Below, in pieces: positions 54,401 through 62,658 of a DNA stretch of 64,000 bases. Below the pieces are notes generated by a model that saw only the letters and a program-made list of their open reading frames with translations, was not told where the DNA came from and made no database searches. Position numbers and translations under genes: made by a program. The stretch is from Enhydrobacter sp. (GTDB taxonomy: Bacteria; Pseudomonadota; Alphaproteobacteria; Reyranellales; Reyranellaceae): the NCBI RefSeq assembly GCF_030246845.1, contig NZ_CP126889.1, forward strand, positions 3,219,001-3,283,000, written 5' to 3'. Positions within the stretch are counted from its first letter, which is position 1; each line of letters starts with the position of its first letter.

Positions 54401-55261
54401 ATGGAGATCGTCACGCGCTTTGCCCCCAGCCCGACCGGCGAGCTGCATCTCGGTTCGGCCTACTCCGCCTGGATCGGCTGGCACCGGGCGCGCGAGGCCG
54501 GGGGGCGCTTCCTGGTGCGCATCGAGGATATCGACATCCGTCGCTGCCGGCGCGACTACGAGCGCTCGATCCTCGCCGACCTCGAATGGCTGGGCCTTCG
54601 CTGGGACGGCGCGGTGCGGCGCCAGTCGGAGCATTTCGCGGACTATGGCCGCGTGCTCGACAAGCTCGATGCCCAGGGGCTCATCTATCCCTGCTTCTGC
54701 TCCCGTGCCGACATCGCGCGCGAGCTGGCGGCGTCGGCGGCGGCACCGCACGCCTCATCCCATGGACCGGACGGCCCTCTCTATCCCGGCACCTGCCGCC
54801 ACTTGAGCGCACCGGAACGACGATCCCGATTGGCAGCGGGCGAAGAGCATTGCCTGCGGCTCGACGCGGCGAAGGCGGGGTCGCTGGTCGGCCACTACCA
54901 CTTCATCGACGAGACGCGCGGTCGCCTCGAAGGCCGGCCGCTGCTGCTGGGCGACTTTGTCATCGCCCGCAAGGACACGCCGACCAGCTACCACCTTGCC
55001 GTCACGGTCGACGATCATCTGCAGGGCATCACGCTGGTGACCCGCGGCGAGGACGTGCTGCCCTCGACGCACGTCCATGTCCTGCTGCAGAAACTCCTGG
55101 GGTACGAGACGCCGCTCTACGCCCATCACAAGCTCCTGACCGACGCGAGCGGCCGCCGGTTTGCCAAGCGCGATCGCGACATGACGATCCGGGCCATGCG
55201 CGAAGCCGGACTGACGCCGCAACAGGTGATCGACGGGGCGCGCCGCGCCGCCGGTTCCTAG
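54401..55261 (+). CDS. gluQ: Glutamyl-Q tRNA(Asp) synthetase
   Basis: 286 residues, the length of GluQ-RS rather than of full GluRS. The class I signature is FAPSPTGELHLGSAY (HIGH-like HLGS), a zinc-type cluster C-x-C-x(n)-Y-x(n)-C is seen at YPCFCSRADIA and YPGTCRH, and the KMSKS-like site is HKLLTDASGRRFAKRD. The anticodon-binding domain is missing. It attaches glutamate to queuosine in tRNA(Asp). Its TAG stop shares the bases CTAG with the stop of the facing cyclase gene. Confidence 0.93.
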   Translation: MEIVTRFAPSPTGELHLGSAYSAWIGWHRAREAGGRFLVRIEDIDIRRCRRDYERSILADLEWLGLRWDGAVRRQSEHFADYGRVLDKLDAQGLIYPCFCSRADIARELAASAAAPHASSHGPDGPLYPGTCRHLSAPERRSRLAAGEEHCLRLDAAKAGSLVGHYHFIDETRGRLEGRPLLLGDFVIARKDTPTSYHLAVTVDDHLQGITLVTRGEDVLPSTHVHVLLQKLLGYETPLYAHHKLLTDASGRRFAKRDRDMTIRAMREAGLTPQQVIDGARRAAGS

Positions 55262-56835
55262 GCGGCGGGCGGCCGCGAGCGTCGGTCGAGGGCGATGATC
55301 GCATCCTGCAGGAGACCGCGAATGCGCCCGGCCGCGGCGGCATCGACGGCGCTCGGATCGAGGTAGAAATCGAGGCCGGCCGTGTGATCGCTGAATTTCT
55401 CGATCTCGGTGCCGGTCGCATCGACCATGGCGTCGATCGTGTAGGGCATGATCTGGCGGTGAATGCCCTTCATTGCGATCGGCGGCAGGGCATGGGCGGT
55501 CACCATGTCGCGCACCAGCGTGTAGGTCTCGTAGCTCAGAACGATGTGACCCGGCTCGGCGATCGATTGAAGGCGCTGCGCAAGATTCGCCTCGGCGCCT
55601 ATGATCGTGTAGTCCATGCGATCCTGGCTGCCGAAATTCCCGACGTCGCAGTAGCCGGTGTTGATGCCCATGCGGATCCGGAACGGCTGCTCGATGCCGC
55701 GCCGGCGCCACTCGGCGTTCAGCTCGGCCATGCGCCGCTGCATATCGATCGCCATGGCAAGGCACGCCTTGGCGTCGTCGGCCGTTCCCCTGGTCTCGGG
55801 ATCGCCGAAGAAGATCAGGATCGCGTCGCCGACGAACTTGTTGAGGGTGCCGCCGTGCCTGGCGGCGATGGCCGACATCTCGGTGAAATACTCGTTCAGG
55901 AGGCCGGTGATCTCCTCCGGCTGCAGGCGCTCCGTGGTGGCGGTGAAGTCCTTGATGTCGGAGAAGAAGATGGTGAGCTTCTTGCGCTCGGTCTGGACCG
56001 TCACGTCCTTTCGGCCGCTGAAGATGCTCGAACAGACCTGGGGTGCGAGGTAACGCGAAATCTTGCCCGCCACGTTGGCCAACGCCTCGTTGGCGGTCTC
56101 GAGCCTGTGGTTCATGCCCTCGATGGTGAAGATGAGCCGCCGCTGCATGGCGATGAAGCCCATTCCCAATGCGGCCATGAGGACGAAGTAGCCCAGCAGG
56201 TACTTGAACGCGAAGATATTCGACGCCATCGACGCGTCGATGACGACCTCCTGGATGCCGCGCACATCGCCGACCATCCAATCGCGCTTCGGACTCTGGG
56301 GATGGCTGTTGTGGCAGGCCACGCAGGGCTCGTCCATGACGACAGGTGAGACGAGTCGTACCCTGCCGCTCAAACCGGACCACGAGACATCGCTGATGGT
56401 CTGTTCGGGATTGCGGCGCAGGCTCAGGAGCGCTGCTTTCTCGAAGGCATCGAGTTCGTGTGGCGGACGCTCCCGAAACGGGTAGTCGGACACGAAGCGA
56501 TACGAGATGTTCGACTGCTGCTCACCGATGACACGCCCGAGTTCGAGCGAAAGCGTCGGCGGGCTGGGAATCGCGCCGGGAATGTCCCGGTAGTTGTGCA
56601 CCACCGCGCTGTGCCCGGGCGTTTCCAGGACGCGGGCGACCACATTGTTGGCATAGTAGGCGCGCACGCTGGTGATGACCGAGTTGAGGTCACCCGCCTG
56701 CAGGCGCAGCGCGCGTTCGGAGAGGTTCCTCAGATCGAGCCAGACGGCCAATGGCAGGCCGGCCAGGAGGAGGGCGACCAGCGGCACGAGCGCCAGCCCC
56801 TGCAGTCTCGCGGTCCGAGGAACGGTGTCTGCCAT
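55258..56835 (-). CDS. Membrane adenylate/guanylate cyclase with a periplasmic haem-c type Tll0287-like sensor
   Basis: 525 residues. Membrane helices at about 13-34 and 211-231 enclose a periplasmic domain of ~175 residues of the DUF3365/Tll0287 type, which ends in a CVACH haem-c attachment site (residues 171-175) and a following NSHP. The C-terminus is a class III cyclase domain: the metal-binding Asp are D293 (FFSDIKDFT) and D337 (KFVGDAILIFF), with DYTIIGAEANLAQRLQ as the substrate segment. It should sense redox, O2 or NO by a covalent haem outside the inner membrane and make cAMP or cGMP inside. Convergent with gluQ. Confidence 0.88.
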   Translation of the reverse strand: MADTVPRTARLQGLALVPLVALLLAGLPLAVWLDLRNLSERALRLQAGDLNSVITSVRAYYANNVVARVLETPGHSAVVHNYRDIPGAIPSPPTLSLELGRVIGEQQSNISYRFVSDYPFRERPPHELDAFEKAALLSLRRNPEQTISDVSWSGLSGRVRLVSPVVMDEPCVACHNSHPQSPKRDWMVGDVRGIQEVVIDASMASNIFAFKYLLGYFVLMAALGMGFIAMQRRLIFTIEGMNHRLETANEALANVAGKISRYLAPQVCSSIFSGRKDVTVQTERKKLTIFFSDIKDFTATTERLQPEEITGLLNEYFTEMSAIAARHGGTLNKFVGDAILIFFGDPETRGTADDAKACLAMAIDMQRRMAELNAEWRRRGIEQPFRIRMGINTGYCDVGNFGSQDRMDYTIIGAEANLAQRLQSIAEPGHIVLSYETYTLVRDMVTAHALPPIAMKGIHRQIMPYTIDAMVDATGTEIEKFSDHTAGLDFYLDPSAVDAAAAGRIRGLLQDAIIALDRRSRPPAA

Positions 56836-56950
56836 GGCGACCTTCCCGACGCCGAGCGGCGCGAACCCAAAAATTATACTCCTGTTTCCGGGCCTCGGGG
56901 ATGGTCAGCCCGGTCTTGGCGCTCCAGAGGGCAGGGCTTAGACTTTCGCC

Positions 56951-58108
56951 ATGGACCGCAAGGAAGAACTGGCCGTCGGGCGGCGGCTGCTCGGCCATAT
57001 CGACGGCCGTACGACCGATCTGGCGGACGATCTGTTCCGCAACAAGGTGATCGCCTATTCCTGCCGCGAGCGCGCCAGGCTCGAGCGCGAGCGGCTGTTT
57101 CGCGACCACCCGATCTTCATGGCGCTCGGCACCCGGCTCGCCAGGCCCGGCGACTATCTCACCGAGGATCTGGCCGGCCTTCCCGTGCTGCTGGCGCGGG
57201 GAACGGACGGCACGGTGAGGGCCTTCGCCAATATCTGTCGTCATCGCGGCGCGCCGGTGGCGCAGGGCTGCGGCAACGCGCGGGCCTTCGCCTGCCCCTA
57301 TCACGGCTGGACCTACGACCTCACCGGCAGGCTGCTGGGCACCACCGACAAGGTGGCGTTCGCCGGACTCGATCTCGCAAGCCACGGGCTCGTCCCGCTG
57401 CCTGCAGCCGAGAAGCACGGCATGATCTTCGTGCGACCGAAGCCTCCCCGGCCGGGCGAGGTCGGGGCCATCGATGTGGATGCGACGCTGGGCGTCATGG
57501 CCGCCGACATGGATGCGCTCGAGCTCGACAGCTACCCGATATTCTCGGTCGACCGCATCACGCCGCGCATCAACTGGAAGTTCGCCATCGACACCTTCCT
57601 CGAGGGCTATCACATCCCGCATCTGCACCGTAAGACGATCGGCCCGTACTTCATCGGCAATTGCGGGACCTTCGACGCCGCCGGCGCCAACGGTCGCATG
57701 TGCGTGGCCCGGACGTCGATCGACGCCGTGCGGACGCTGCCCGAGGCGGAGCGCAACTACCGGCCGCACGTCATTTCGGTCTACCAGCTCTTCCCCAACA
57801 CCATCGTGATCTGGCAAGTGGATCACATCGAGATCTGGCGCGCTTTCCCGCATCGCGACGATCCGGGCCGCTGCGACGTCGAGATGACGATCTACAAGCC
57901 CGCCGACTCGGACCGGCCCGATTCCTACTGGGAGAAGAATCGCGACATCGCGATCCGCACGGTGATGGAGGAGGACTTCCCTTTGGGCGAGCGCATGCAG
58001 GTCGGCTTCGAATCGGGGGCGACCGACGAGGTGATCTACGGCCGCAACGAGCCGTCGCTGGTCCATTTCCATCGTTCGATCCGGGCGGCGCTCGGCGTCG
58101 CGGCCTGA
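56951..58108 (+). CDS. Rieske non-haem iron aromatic ring-hydroxylating oxygenase, alpha subunit
   Basis: 385 residues, ATG at 56951 with only a weak ribosome site. The Rieske centre has C96-x-H98 (NICRHRG) and C115-x2-H118 (CPYHGW). The mononuclear iron site is in WKFAIDTFLEGYHIPHLH (two His) with a later Asp. The enzyme inserts oxygen into an aromatic ring or demethylates a substrate. No reductase, ferredoxin or beta subunit is adjacent, so the electron donor must be encoded elsewhere. A stem-rich element and a MetE-like gene follow. Confidence 0.9.
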   Translation: MDRKEELAVGRRLLGHIDGRTTDLADDLFRNKVIAYSCRERARLERERLFRDHPIFMALGTRLARPGDYLTEDLAGLPVLLARGTDGTVRAFANICRHRGAPVAQGCGNARAFACPYHGWTYDLTGRLLGTTDKVAFAGLDLASHGLVPLPAAEKHGMIFVRPKPPRPGEVGAIDVDATLGVMAADMDALELDSYPIFSVDRITPRINWKFAIDTFLEGYHIPHLHRKTIGPYFIGNCGTFDAAGANGRMCVARTSIDAVRTLPEAERNYRPHVISVYQLFPNTIVIWQVDHIEIWRAFPHRDDPGRCDVEMTIYKPADSDRPDSYWEKNRDIAIRTVMEEDFPLGERMQVGFESGATDEVIYGRNEPSLVHFHRSIRAALGVAA

Positions 58109-58115
58109 TGTCGTC

Positions 58116-58165
58116 GGACCGCGGGCTTCCAGCCCGCTCATGAGCGCGCAAGATGCGCGCGGTCC
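58116..58165. repeat. 50-nt element predicted to fold as a three-way junction
   Basis: Outer arms GGACC (58116-58120) and GGTCC (58161-58165) pair. Inside are two perfect hairpins with 7-bp stems and 3-nt loops: GCGGGCT-tcc-AGCCCGC (58121-58137) and GCGCGCA-aga-TGCGCGC (58144-58160), joined by TCATGA, itself a palindrome. It lies between the Rieske gene and the MetE-like gene on the same strand. Confidence 0.75.
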
Positions 58166-58181
58166 ACAAGAGGGGAAAGAC

Positions 58182-59285
58182 ATGCAACGCAGCAAACCGC
58201 CGTTCCGCGCCGACCAGGTCGGCAGTCTTCTGCGCAGCGCACCCGTCAAGGAGGCGCGCACCAGGAAGCTGGCCGGGGAGATCACGGCGGCGGAGCTGAA
58301 GGCGGTCGAGGACGTCGAGATCCGGAAGCTGGTCGCCAAGCAGGAAGCAATCGGCCTGCAGGGCATCACCGACGGCGAGTTCCGTCGTTCCTGGTGGCAT
58401 TACGATTTCCTCGCGGGGCTGCAGGGTGTCGAGCTGGTGAGCGTGGCGCAGGGCCTCCAGTTCAAGGGCACGCAGACCAAGGCCGAGGGGCTGCATGTGC
58501 ACGGCAAGATCGACTTTCCGAACGATCATCCCATGCTCGATCACTTCAGGTTCCTGAAGTCGACGGTCACGCAAACGCCCAAGATGACCATCCCGTCGCC
58601 CACCGCGCTGCATTATCGCGGCGGCCGGCAGGCGATCGAGAAGGCCGTCTATCCCGAGATGGAGCCGTTCTTCGAGGATCTCGGCAAAGCCTATGGCAAG
58701 GCCGTGCGCGCCTTCGGCGAGGCCGGCTGCACCTACCTCCAGCTCGACGAGGTGTTCGTCGCCTACCTCTGCGATCCCGCGCAACGCGACTATCTGCGCG
58801 GCCGCGGCGACGACCCCGATCGATTGCTGCACGTCTATGCCGATCTCGTGAATGCGGCCTGCGCCGGCCGGACGCCGGGCATGACGATCTCGATGCATCT
58901 CTGCCGCGGCAATTTCCGCTCCACCTGGATGGCGCAGGGCGGTTACGAGCCGGTGGCCGACATCCTGTTCAACAGGATGAATGTCGATGCCTACTTCATG
59001 GAGTACGACACCGAGCGCGCCGGGGGATTCGAGCCGCTGCGCCTGCTGCCGAAGAACAAGCACGTGGTGCTGGGCGTCATGACCTCCAAGACCGGCGCCC
59101 TGGAAAGCAAGGAGCAGCTCGAGCGCCGCATCGACGAGGCGGCGAAGTTCGCGCCGCTCGACCAGCTCTGCCTCTCGCCGCAATGCGGCTTCGCCAGCAC
59201 CGAGGAGGGCAACCTGCTGGCCGAGGACGAGCAGTGGGCCAAGCTCGCCCGATGCGTCGAGGTGGCGGAAGAGGTGTGGAGCTGA
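58182..59285 (+). CDS. MetE-like (cobalamin-independent methionine synthase C-terminal) methyltransferase
   Basis: 367 residues, ATG at 58182 with AGAGGGGAAAG before it. Only the C-terminal barrel of MetE is present. Zinc-ligand motifs are MHLCRGN (His and Cys) and LSPQCGFAS (Cys), and YLQLDEVFV holds the family acidic residues. Such proteins without the N-terminal half methylate homocysteine or other thiols from various donors, or demethylate sulfur or O-methyl compounds; next to a Rieske oxygenase a role in demethylation is possible (inference). Confidence 0.87.
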   Translation: MQRSKPPFRADQVGSLLRSAPVKEARTRKLAGEITAAELKAVEDVEIRKLVAKQEAIGLQGITDGEFRRSWWHYDFLAGLQGVELVSVAQGLQFKGTQTKAEGLHVHGKIDFPNDHPMLDHFRFLKSTVTQTPKMTIPSPTALHYRGGRQAIEKAVYPEMEPFFEDLGKAYGKAVRAFGEAGCTYLQLDEVFVAYLCDPAQRDYLRGRGDDPDRLLHVYADLVNAACAGRTPGMTISMHLCRGNFRSTWMAQGGYEPVADILFNRMNVDAYFMEYDTERAGGFEPLRLLPKNKHVVLGVMTSKTGALESKEQLERRIDEAAKFAPLDQLCLSPQCGFASTEEGNLLAEDEQWAKLARCVEVAEEVWS

Positions 59286-59289
59286 CGCA

Positions 59290-59370
59290 CGAAAGATCCC
59301 CCGCGTTCGGGATGACACCAAATTTTGAATCGAACTGGTGTCATCCCGAGCGTAGCGAGGGATCTTTCGG
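59290..59370. repeat. Palindromic intergenic repeat, copy D (longest hairpin)
   Basis: Arms CGAAAGATCCC-ccgcgt-TCGGGATGACACCA and TGGTGTCATCCCGA-gcgtagcg-AGGGATCTTTCG around a loop of about 15 nt. It is the longest copy of the family and lies between two convergent genes (MetE-like and racemase), where a bidirectional transcription stop would be useful. Confidence 0.8.
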
Positions 59371-59387
59371 CTTCGATGGGGCGCCGA

Positions 59388-60101
59388 CTACGCCGCTTCT
59401 TTCTGCTCTTGGATCGCGCGGCGGATGGCGGCGCGCGCCAGCAGCCTGGTCGAATCGAGGGTCGGCAGGGGCTAGTTGGCGTCGTTCAGGATCAGCGGGA
59501 TCTCGGTGCAGCCCAGGACGACCGCGTCGCAGTCTTCCTCCGCCTTCAGGCGACCGATCACCTTCTGGAAATAGGCCACCCCCTCGGGCTTGAAGACGCC
59601 GCGCACCAGCTCGTCCATGATGATGCGGTTGATCTCCTCGCGCTCGCCGACCGCGGGGCGCACCCATTCCAGCCCGCGTGCGGAAAGCTTCTGCGGATAG
59701 ACCTCGCTGTCGGTCAGCCAGCGCGTGCCGGTGATGGCGATGCGCCGGAAGCCGCGATCGACGGCCTCGGCCGCCACGCCGTCGGCAATGTGGAGCCACG
59801 GAATCGGCGACCGCGGTTCCACGAAGGGCAGCGCCTGATGGATGGTGTTGTCGGGGCAAATCACGAAAGCGGCGCCCATCCGGGCAAGCTTCTCGGCCGA
59901 GGCCAGCATGAGCTCGCCGACGGCCGGCCAGTCGCCGCGATAGATACGATTCATGTAATCGTCGAGGGAAGGCGTATGCATGGTCACCTCGGGGTGGCCA
60001 TGGCCGCCCAGCAGGGCCGGCGCCTCGGTGCAGATCGTGCGATAGCAAAGCGCCGCGCCTTCGGCGGAGCAGGCGGCGATTCCGATATGAAGCGGTGTCA
60101 T
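59388..60101 (-). pseudogene. Aspartate/glutamate racemase with an in-frame amber stop near the 3' end
   Basis: From the ATG at 60101 the frame reads 209 residues and then a TAG (59472-59474). The two catalytic Cys of the racemase family are visible before it: C82 (VICPDNT) and C198 (VLGCTE). After the TAG the same frame continues for 27 sense codons, PLPTLDSTRLLARAAIRRAI then QEQKEAA, to a proper stop at 59388-59390. The PLPTLDSTRLLARAA segment is the typical family C-terminus, so the amber codon is a recent nonsense change (a serine codon TCG to TAG is likely) or a sequencing error. The shortened product keeps both Cys but loses a helix; activity is uncertain. Confidence 0.8.
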
Positions 60102-60422
60102 GCCGCCAGTGTCGCCGAAGAGGAGGCGAACGTCACCCGTCCTCGGCAATTCCTGCTACCGCGAGGGGCGCCTGTGAACGGGGATGGCGCGGGCGACGTT
60201 GCCGCGCAACTTGTCGTCCCGGAAGGATGTTCGGCAGGAGGCTTGATTCCTGGCTGGGGTATCACCACCTATCGGCGTCGCCGGACCGGTACCACATGCA
60301 AATGGCATTCCCACCTGCATCCCATCTCCACCTGCATCCGACGTATTCCAGCGGGCCCCACAGAATCCCCGACTGCGTCTGCTAATTCCTGAAACTCCAC
60401 TCGCTGCAACGGAAAGACGCTC
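60102..60422. other. Divergent gap between the racemase and the ion channel genes
   Basis: 321 nt without a supported gene. It holds promoters for both sides. A 12-nt direct repeat CCACCTGCATCC lies at 60311-60322 and again at 60328-60339 (17-nt period), upstream of the channel gene. No clear -35/-10 pair was identified. Confidence 0.4.
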
Positions 60423-61271
60423 GTGCTCGTCCGACTGCAAAGGCTCGTCAACGATCCGAGCCTGGAACGCGTCATTACCGCGCTGATCGTCGTCAATGCG
60501 CTTACCCTCGGACTGGAGACGATCCCTGCGGTCTCCCGGACGTACGGACGGATTCTGTGGGCCATCGACCATGTCATCCTGGCAGTCTTTGCTGTCGAGA
60601 TTGCCGCACGGATCGTGGCGAACCGGCTTGCTTTCCTTCGTGATCCCTGGAGCCTGTTCGATTTTGCGGTGGTCGGAATGGCGCTTGTGCCCGCCACCGA
60701 AAGCTTTTCGGTGCTGCGTTCCTTGCGCGTGCTGCGGGTCCTGCGTCTGGTCTCACGTGTGCCGTCCCTGAAGCGGGTAGTCGGAGGCCTGATCGCTGCC
60801 CTGCCTGGCATGGGCTCGATCATCCTGCTGTTGGCGCTCCTGTTCTACGTGTTCGGGGTGATGGCGACCAAGCTCTACGGCCAGGCCTTTCCCGACCTGT
60901 TCGGAACGCTCGGCCATTCGCTGTTCACTCTCTTCACGATCATGACGCTCGAAGGCTGGGTCGAGGGCGTGGTCAAGCCGGTCTCGGAACGATTCCCCTC
61001 CGCCACGTTCTTCTTCATCCCGTTCATCATAGGAACCACTTTCACGGTGCTGAACCTATTCATCGGCATCATCGTGAACGCCATGCAAGCCGAACATGAG
61101 AAAGTGGAAGCGGCACGGCGCGAAGCGGAGCGGGACGCGTTTGGAGCAGAAACGGAGCCGCTGCTCTCCGAGCTCAAGCACCTCCGGGCGGAACTTGCAG
61201 CACTGCGCAGCGAGGTGGCCGGGCCGGAGGCTCGAACGGCTGCCGATATGAAGCAAACGACTCCGGGTTAG
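60423..61271 (+). CDS. Voltage-gated cation channel (bacterial NaV/CaV-like, single domain)
   Basis: 282 residues from a GTG at 60423. One six-helix ion-transport domain: S4 carries Arg at 99, 102, 105, 108 and 112, spaced by three (RSLRVLRVLR). The pore loop has TLEGWVE at residues 175-181, in the place of TLESW in NaChBac-type sodium channels. S6 ends NLFIGIIVNAMQAEHEK and a charged coiled coil (from about 223) should form the tetramer bundle. The Gly after the filter Glu is unusual among bacterial NaV and may favour Ca2+ (see findings). TerC follows 48 nt later. Confidence 0.9.
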   Translation: MLVRLQRLVNDPSLERVITALIVVNALTLGLETIPAVSRTYGRILWAIDHVILAVFAVEIAARIVANRLAFLRDPWSLFDFAVVGMALVPATESFSVLRSLRVLRVLRLVSRVPSLKRVVGGLIAALPGMGSIILLLALLFYVFGVMATKLYGQAFPDLFGTLGHSLFTLFTIMTLEGWVEGVVKPVSERFPSATFFFIPFIIGTTFTVLNLFIGIIVNAMQAEHEKVEAARREAERDAFGAETEPLLSELKHLRAELAALRSEVAGPEARTAADMKQTTPG

Positions 61272-61319
61272 GCTGCCGCCAGTCGAGGCAGCGCATTATC
61301 AGGGGCATTGGGAGATACG

Positions 61320-62105
61320 ATGAACGATCTGCTCCAGCTCGCTGTCGAGCCGGCCGCCTGGGCTGCGCTGGCGACCTTGATCGCGATGGAAGTGGTGCTC
61401 GGGATCGACAACCTGATTTTCATCTCGATCCTCACCAACAGGCTTCCGGCGGAACACCGAAGCAGGGTAAGGCGGATCGGGATCGGCGGCGCGGTCGTGC
61501 TCCGGCTGGCGTTGCTGGGGACGGTCGCGTTCATCGTGACGCTGACGCAACCAATCTTCACCGCATTCGGGCACGGCTTTTCCTGGCGTGATCTGATCCT
61601 GATCGGGGGCGGGCTGTTTCTCGTCTGGAAAGCAACCAAGGAAATTCATCAGAAGCTCGATCCCGAGCCTGACACCCTGTTTTCCACGCCGGCCAACAAG
61701 GTTCTCGACGCAGCATCGGTAATCGGCCAGGTCCTTGTGCTCGATCTTGTCTTCTCGATCGACAGCATCATTACGGCGGTCGGCATGACCGACGAATTGG
61801 CCATCATGGTCGTTGCCGTGCTCGTGGCTGTCACGCTGATGCTGTGTGCAGCCGAGCCATTGGCGAAGTTCATCGAGGCGAATCCAACCGTCGTGATGCT
61901 GGCCCTGGCGTTCCTCCTCATGATCGGGATGACGCTGATCGCGGAGGGATTTGGAGTGCACGTACCGAAGGGCTACATCTACGCAGCTATGGCCTTCTCG
62001 GCCGGCGTGGAAGCGCTGAACCTTCTTTCGCGAAGAGGTTTGAAAGGCAGCTCGAAGCAGCCGTTCCGCAAGAGCGCGCAATCTCACGAGAGAGATTCTA
62101 CATGA
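61320..62105 (+). CDS. TerC family membrane protein
   Basis: 261 residues, ATG at 61320 with GGGAG five nt upstream; a TTG at 61308 is the only longer start. Seven to eight membrane helices. The paired motifs of TerC are clear: [15 protein letters not shown] in the first helices and [16 protein letters not shown] in the middle, with the acidic residues expected to bind metal. TerC proteins are linked to Mn2+ export, tellurite resistance and metal loading of exoenzymes. Same strand as and close to the channel gene. Confidence 0.92.
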   Translation: MNDLLQLAVEPAAWAALATLIAMEVVLGIDNLIFISILTNRLPAEHRSRVRRIGIGGAVVLRLALLGTVAFIVTLTQPIFTAFGHGFSWRDLILIGGGLFLVWKATKEIHQKLDPEPDTLFSTPANKVLDAASVIGQVLVLDLVFSIDSIITAVGMTDELAIMVVAVLVAVTLMLCAAEPLAKFIEANPTVVMLALAFLLMIGMTLIAEGFGVHVPKGYIYAAMAFSAGVEALNLLSRRGLKGSSKQPFRKSAQSHERDST

Positions 62106-62275
62106 ATCAACAATGTCCGGTTGTATTCGCGTGCCGATCGATCTGGACAGGTGCCGCGGAACCAAGATCGACATAGTTCGCGGCACTGGCAACATGGCCG
62201 GCAACTTGCCGTCGCGGAAGGGCGTTGATGGGAGACGACTTCTTTACTTTCTCCAACAGGAACAGAGAGGCGGCC

Positions 62276-62641
62276 ATGACCGACGTCACCAAGATCACGA
62301 GCGGTTCCCTGATCGCGGCCGACAAGGTGAACGGCACCACCGTCTACAACACCGCCGGCGAGAAGCTGGGCAGTGTCGACGACATCATGCTCGACAAGAA
62401 GAGCGGCCGTGCGATCTATGCCGTGATGTCGTTCGGCGGCTTCCTGGGCATGGGCGAGAAGCAGCACCCCTTGCCCTGGTCGGCCCTGACATACGACGAA
62501 AACAAGGGCGGGTTCGTCGTCAATCTCGACAAGCAGAAGCTCGAGAGTGCGCCGACGATCGACGACTACGAGGATTTCGAGTGGACGCCCGATTACGGCC
62601 GTGCCGTCGACAAGTACTACGGCGCGCCGACCTACTGGTAG
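62276..62641 (+). CDS. PRC-barrel domain protein
   Basis: 121 residues from the ATG at 62276, with GAGAGG five nt upstream. The PRC-barrel signature is ADKVNGTTVYNTAGEKLGSVDDIMLDKKSGRAIYAVMSFGGFLGMG, close to copies that are common as small stress-linked proteins in Hyphomicrobiales. The rest (KQHPLPWSALTYDEN, then DYEDFEWTPDYGR) is typical. These barrels bind proteins or RNA; no partner can be named. Confidence 0.88.
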   Translation: MTDVTKITSGSLIAADKVNGTTVYNTAGEKLGSVDDIMLDKKSGRAIYAVMSFGGFLGMGEKQHPLPWSALTYDENKGGFVVNLDKQKLESAPTIDDYEDFEWTPDYGRAVDKYYGAPTYW

Positions 62642-62658
62642 GCGCAGCGCAATGCCGA

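Noticed and set aside
59472-59474. Pyrrolysine or other recoding at the amber codon
   Set aside because: The codon lies where a serine is usual in the family, near the end, and no recoding genes are in the window. A simple nonsense change is more likely.
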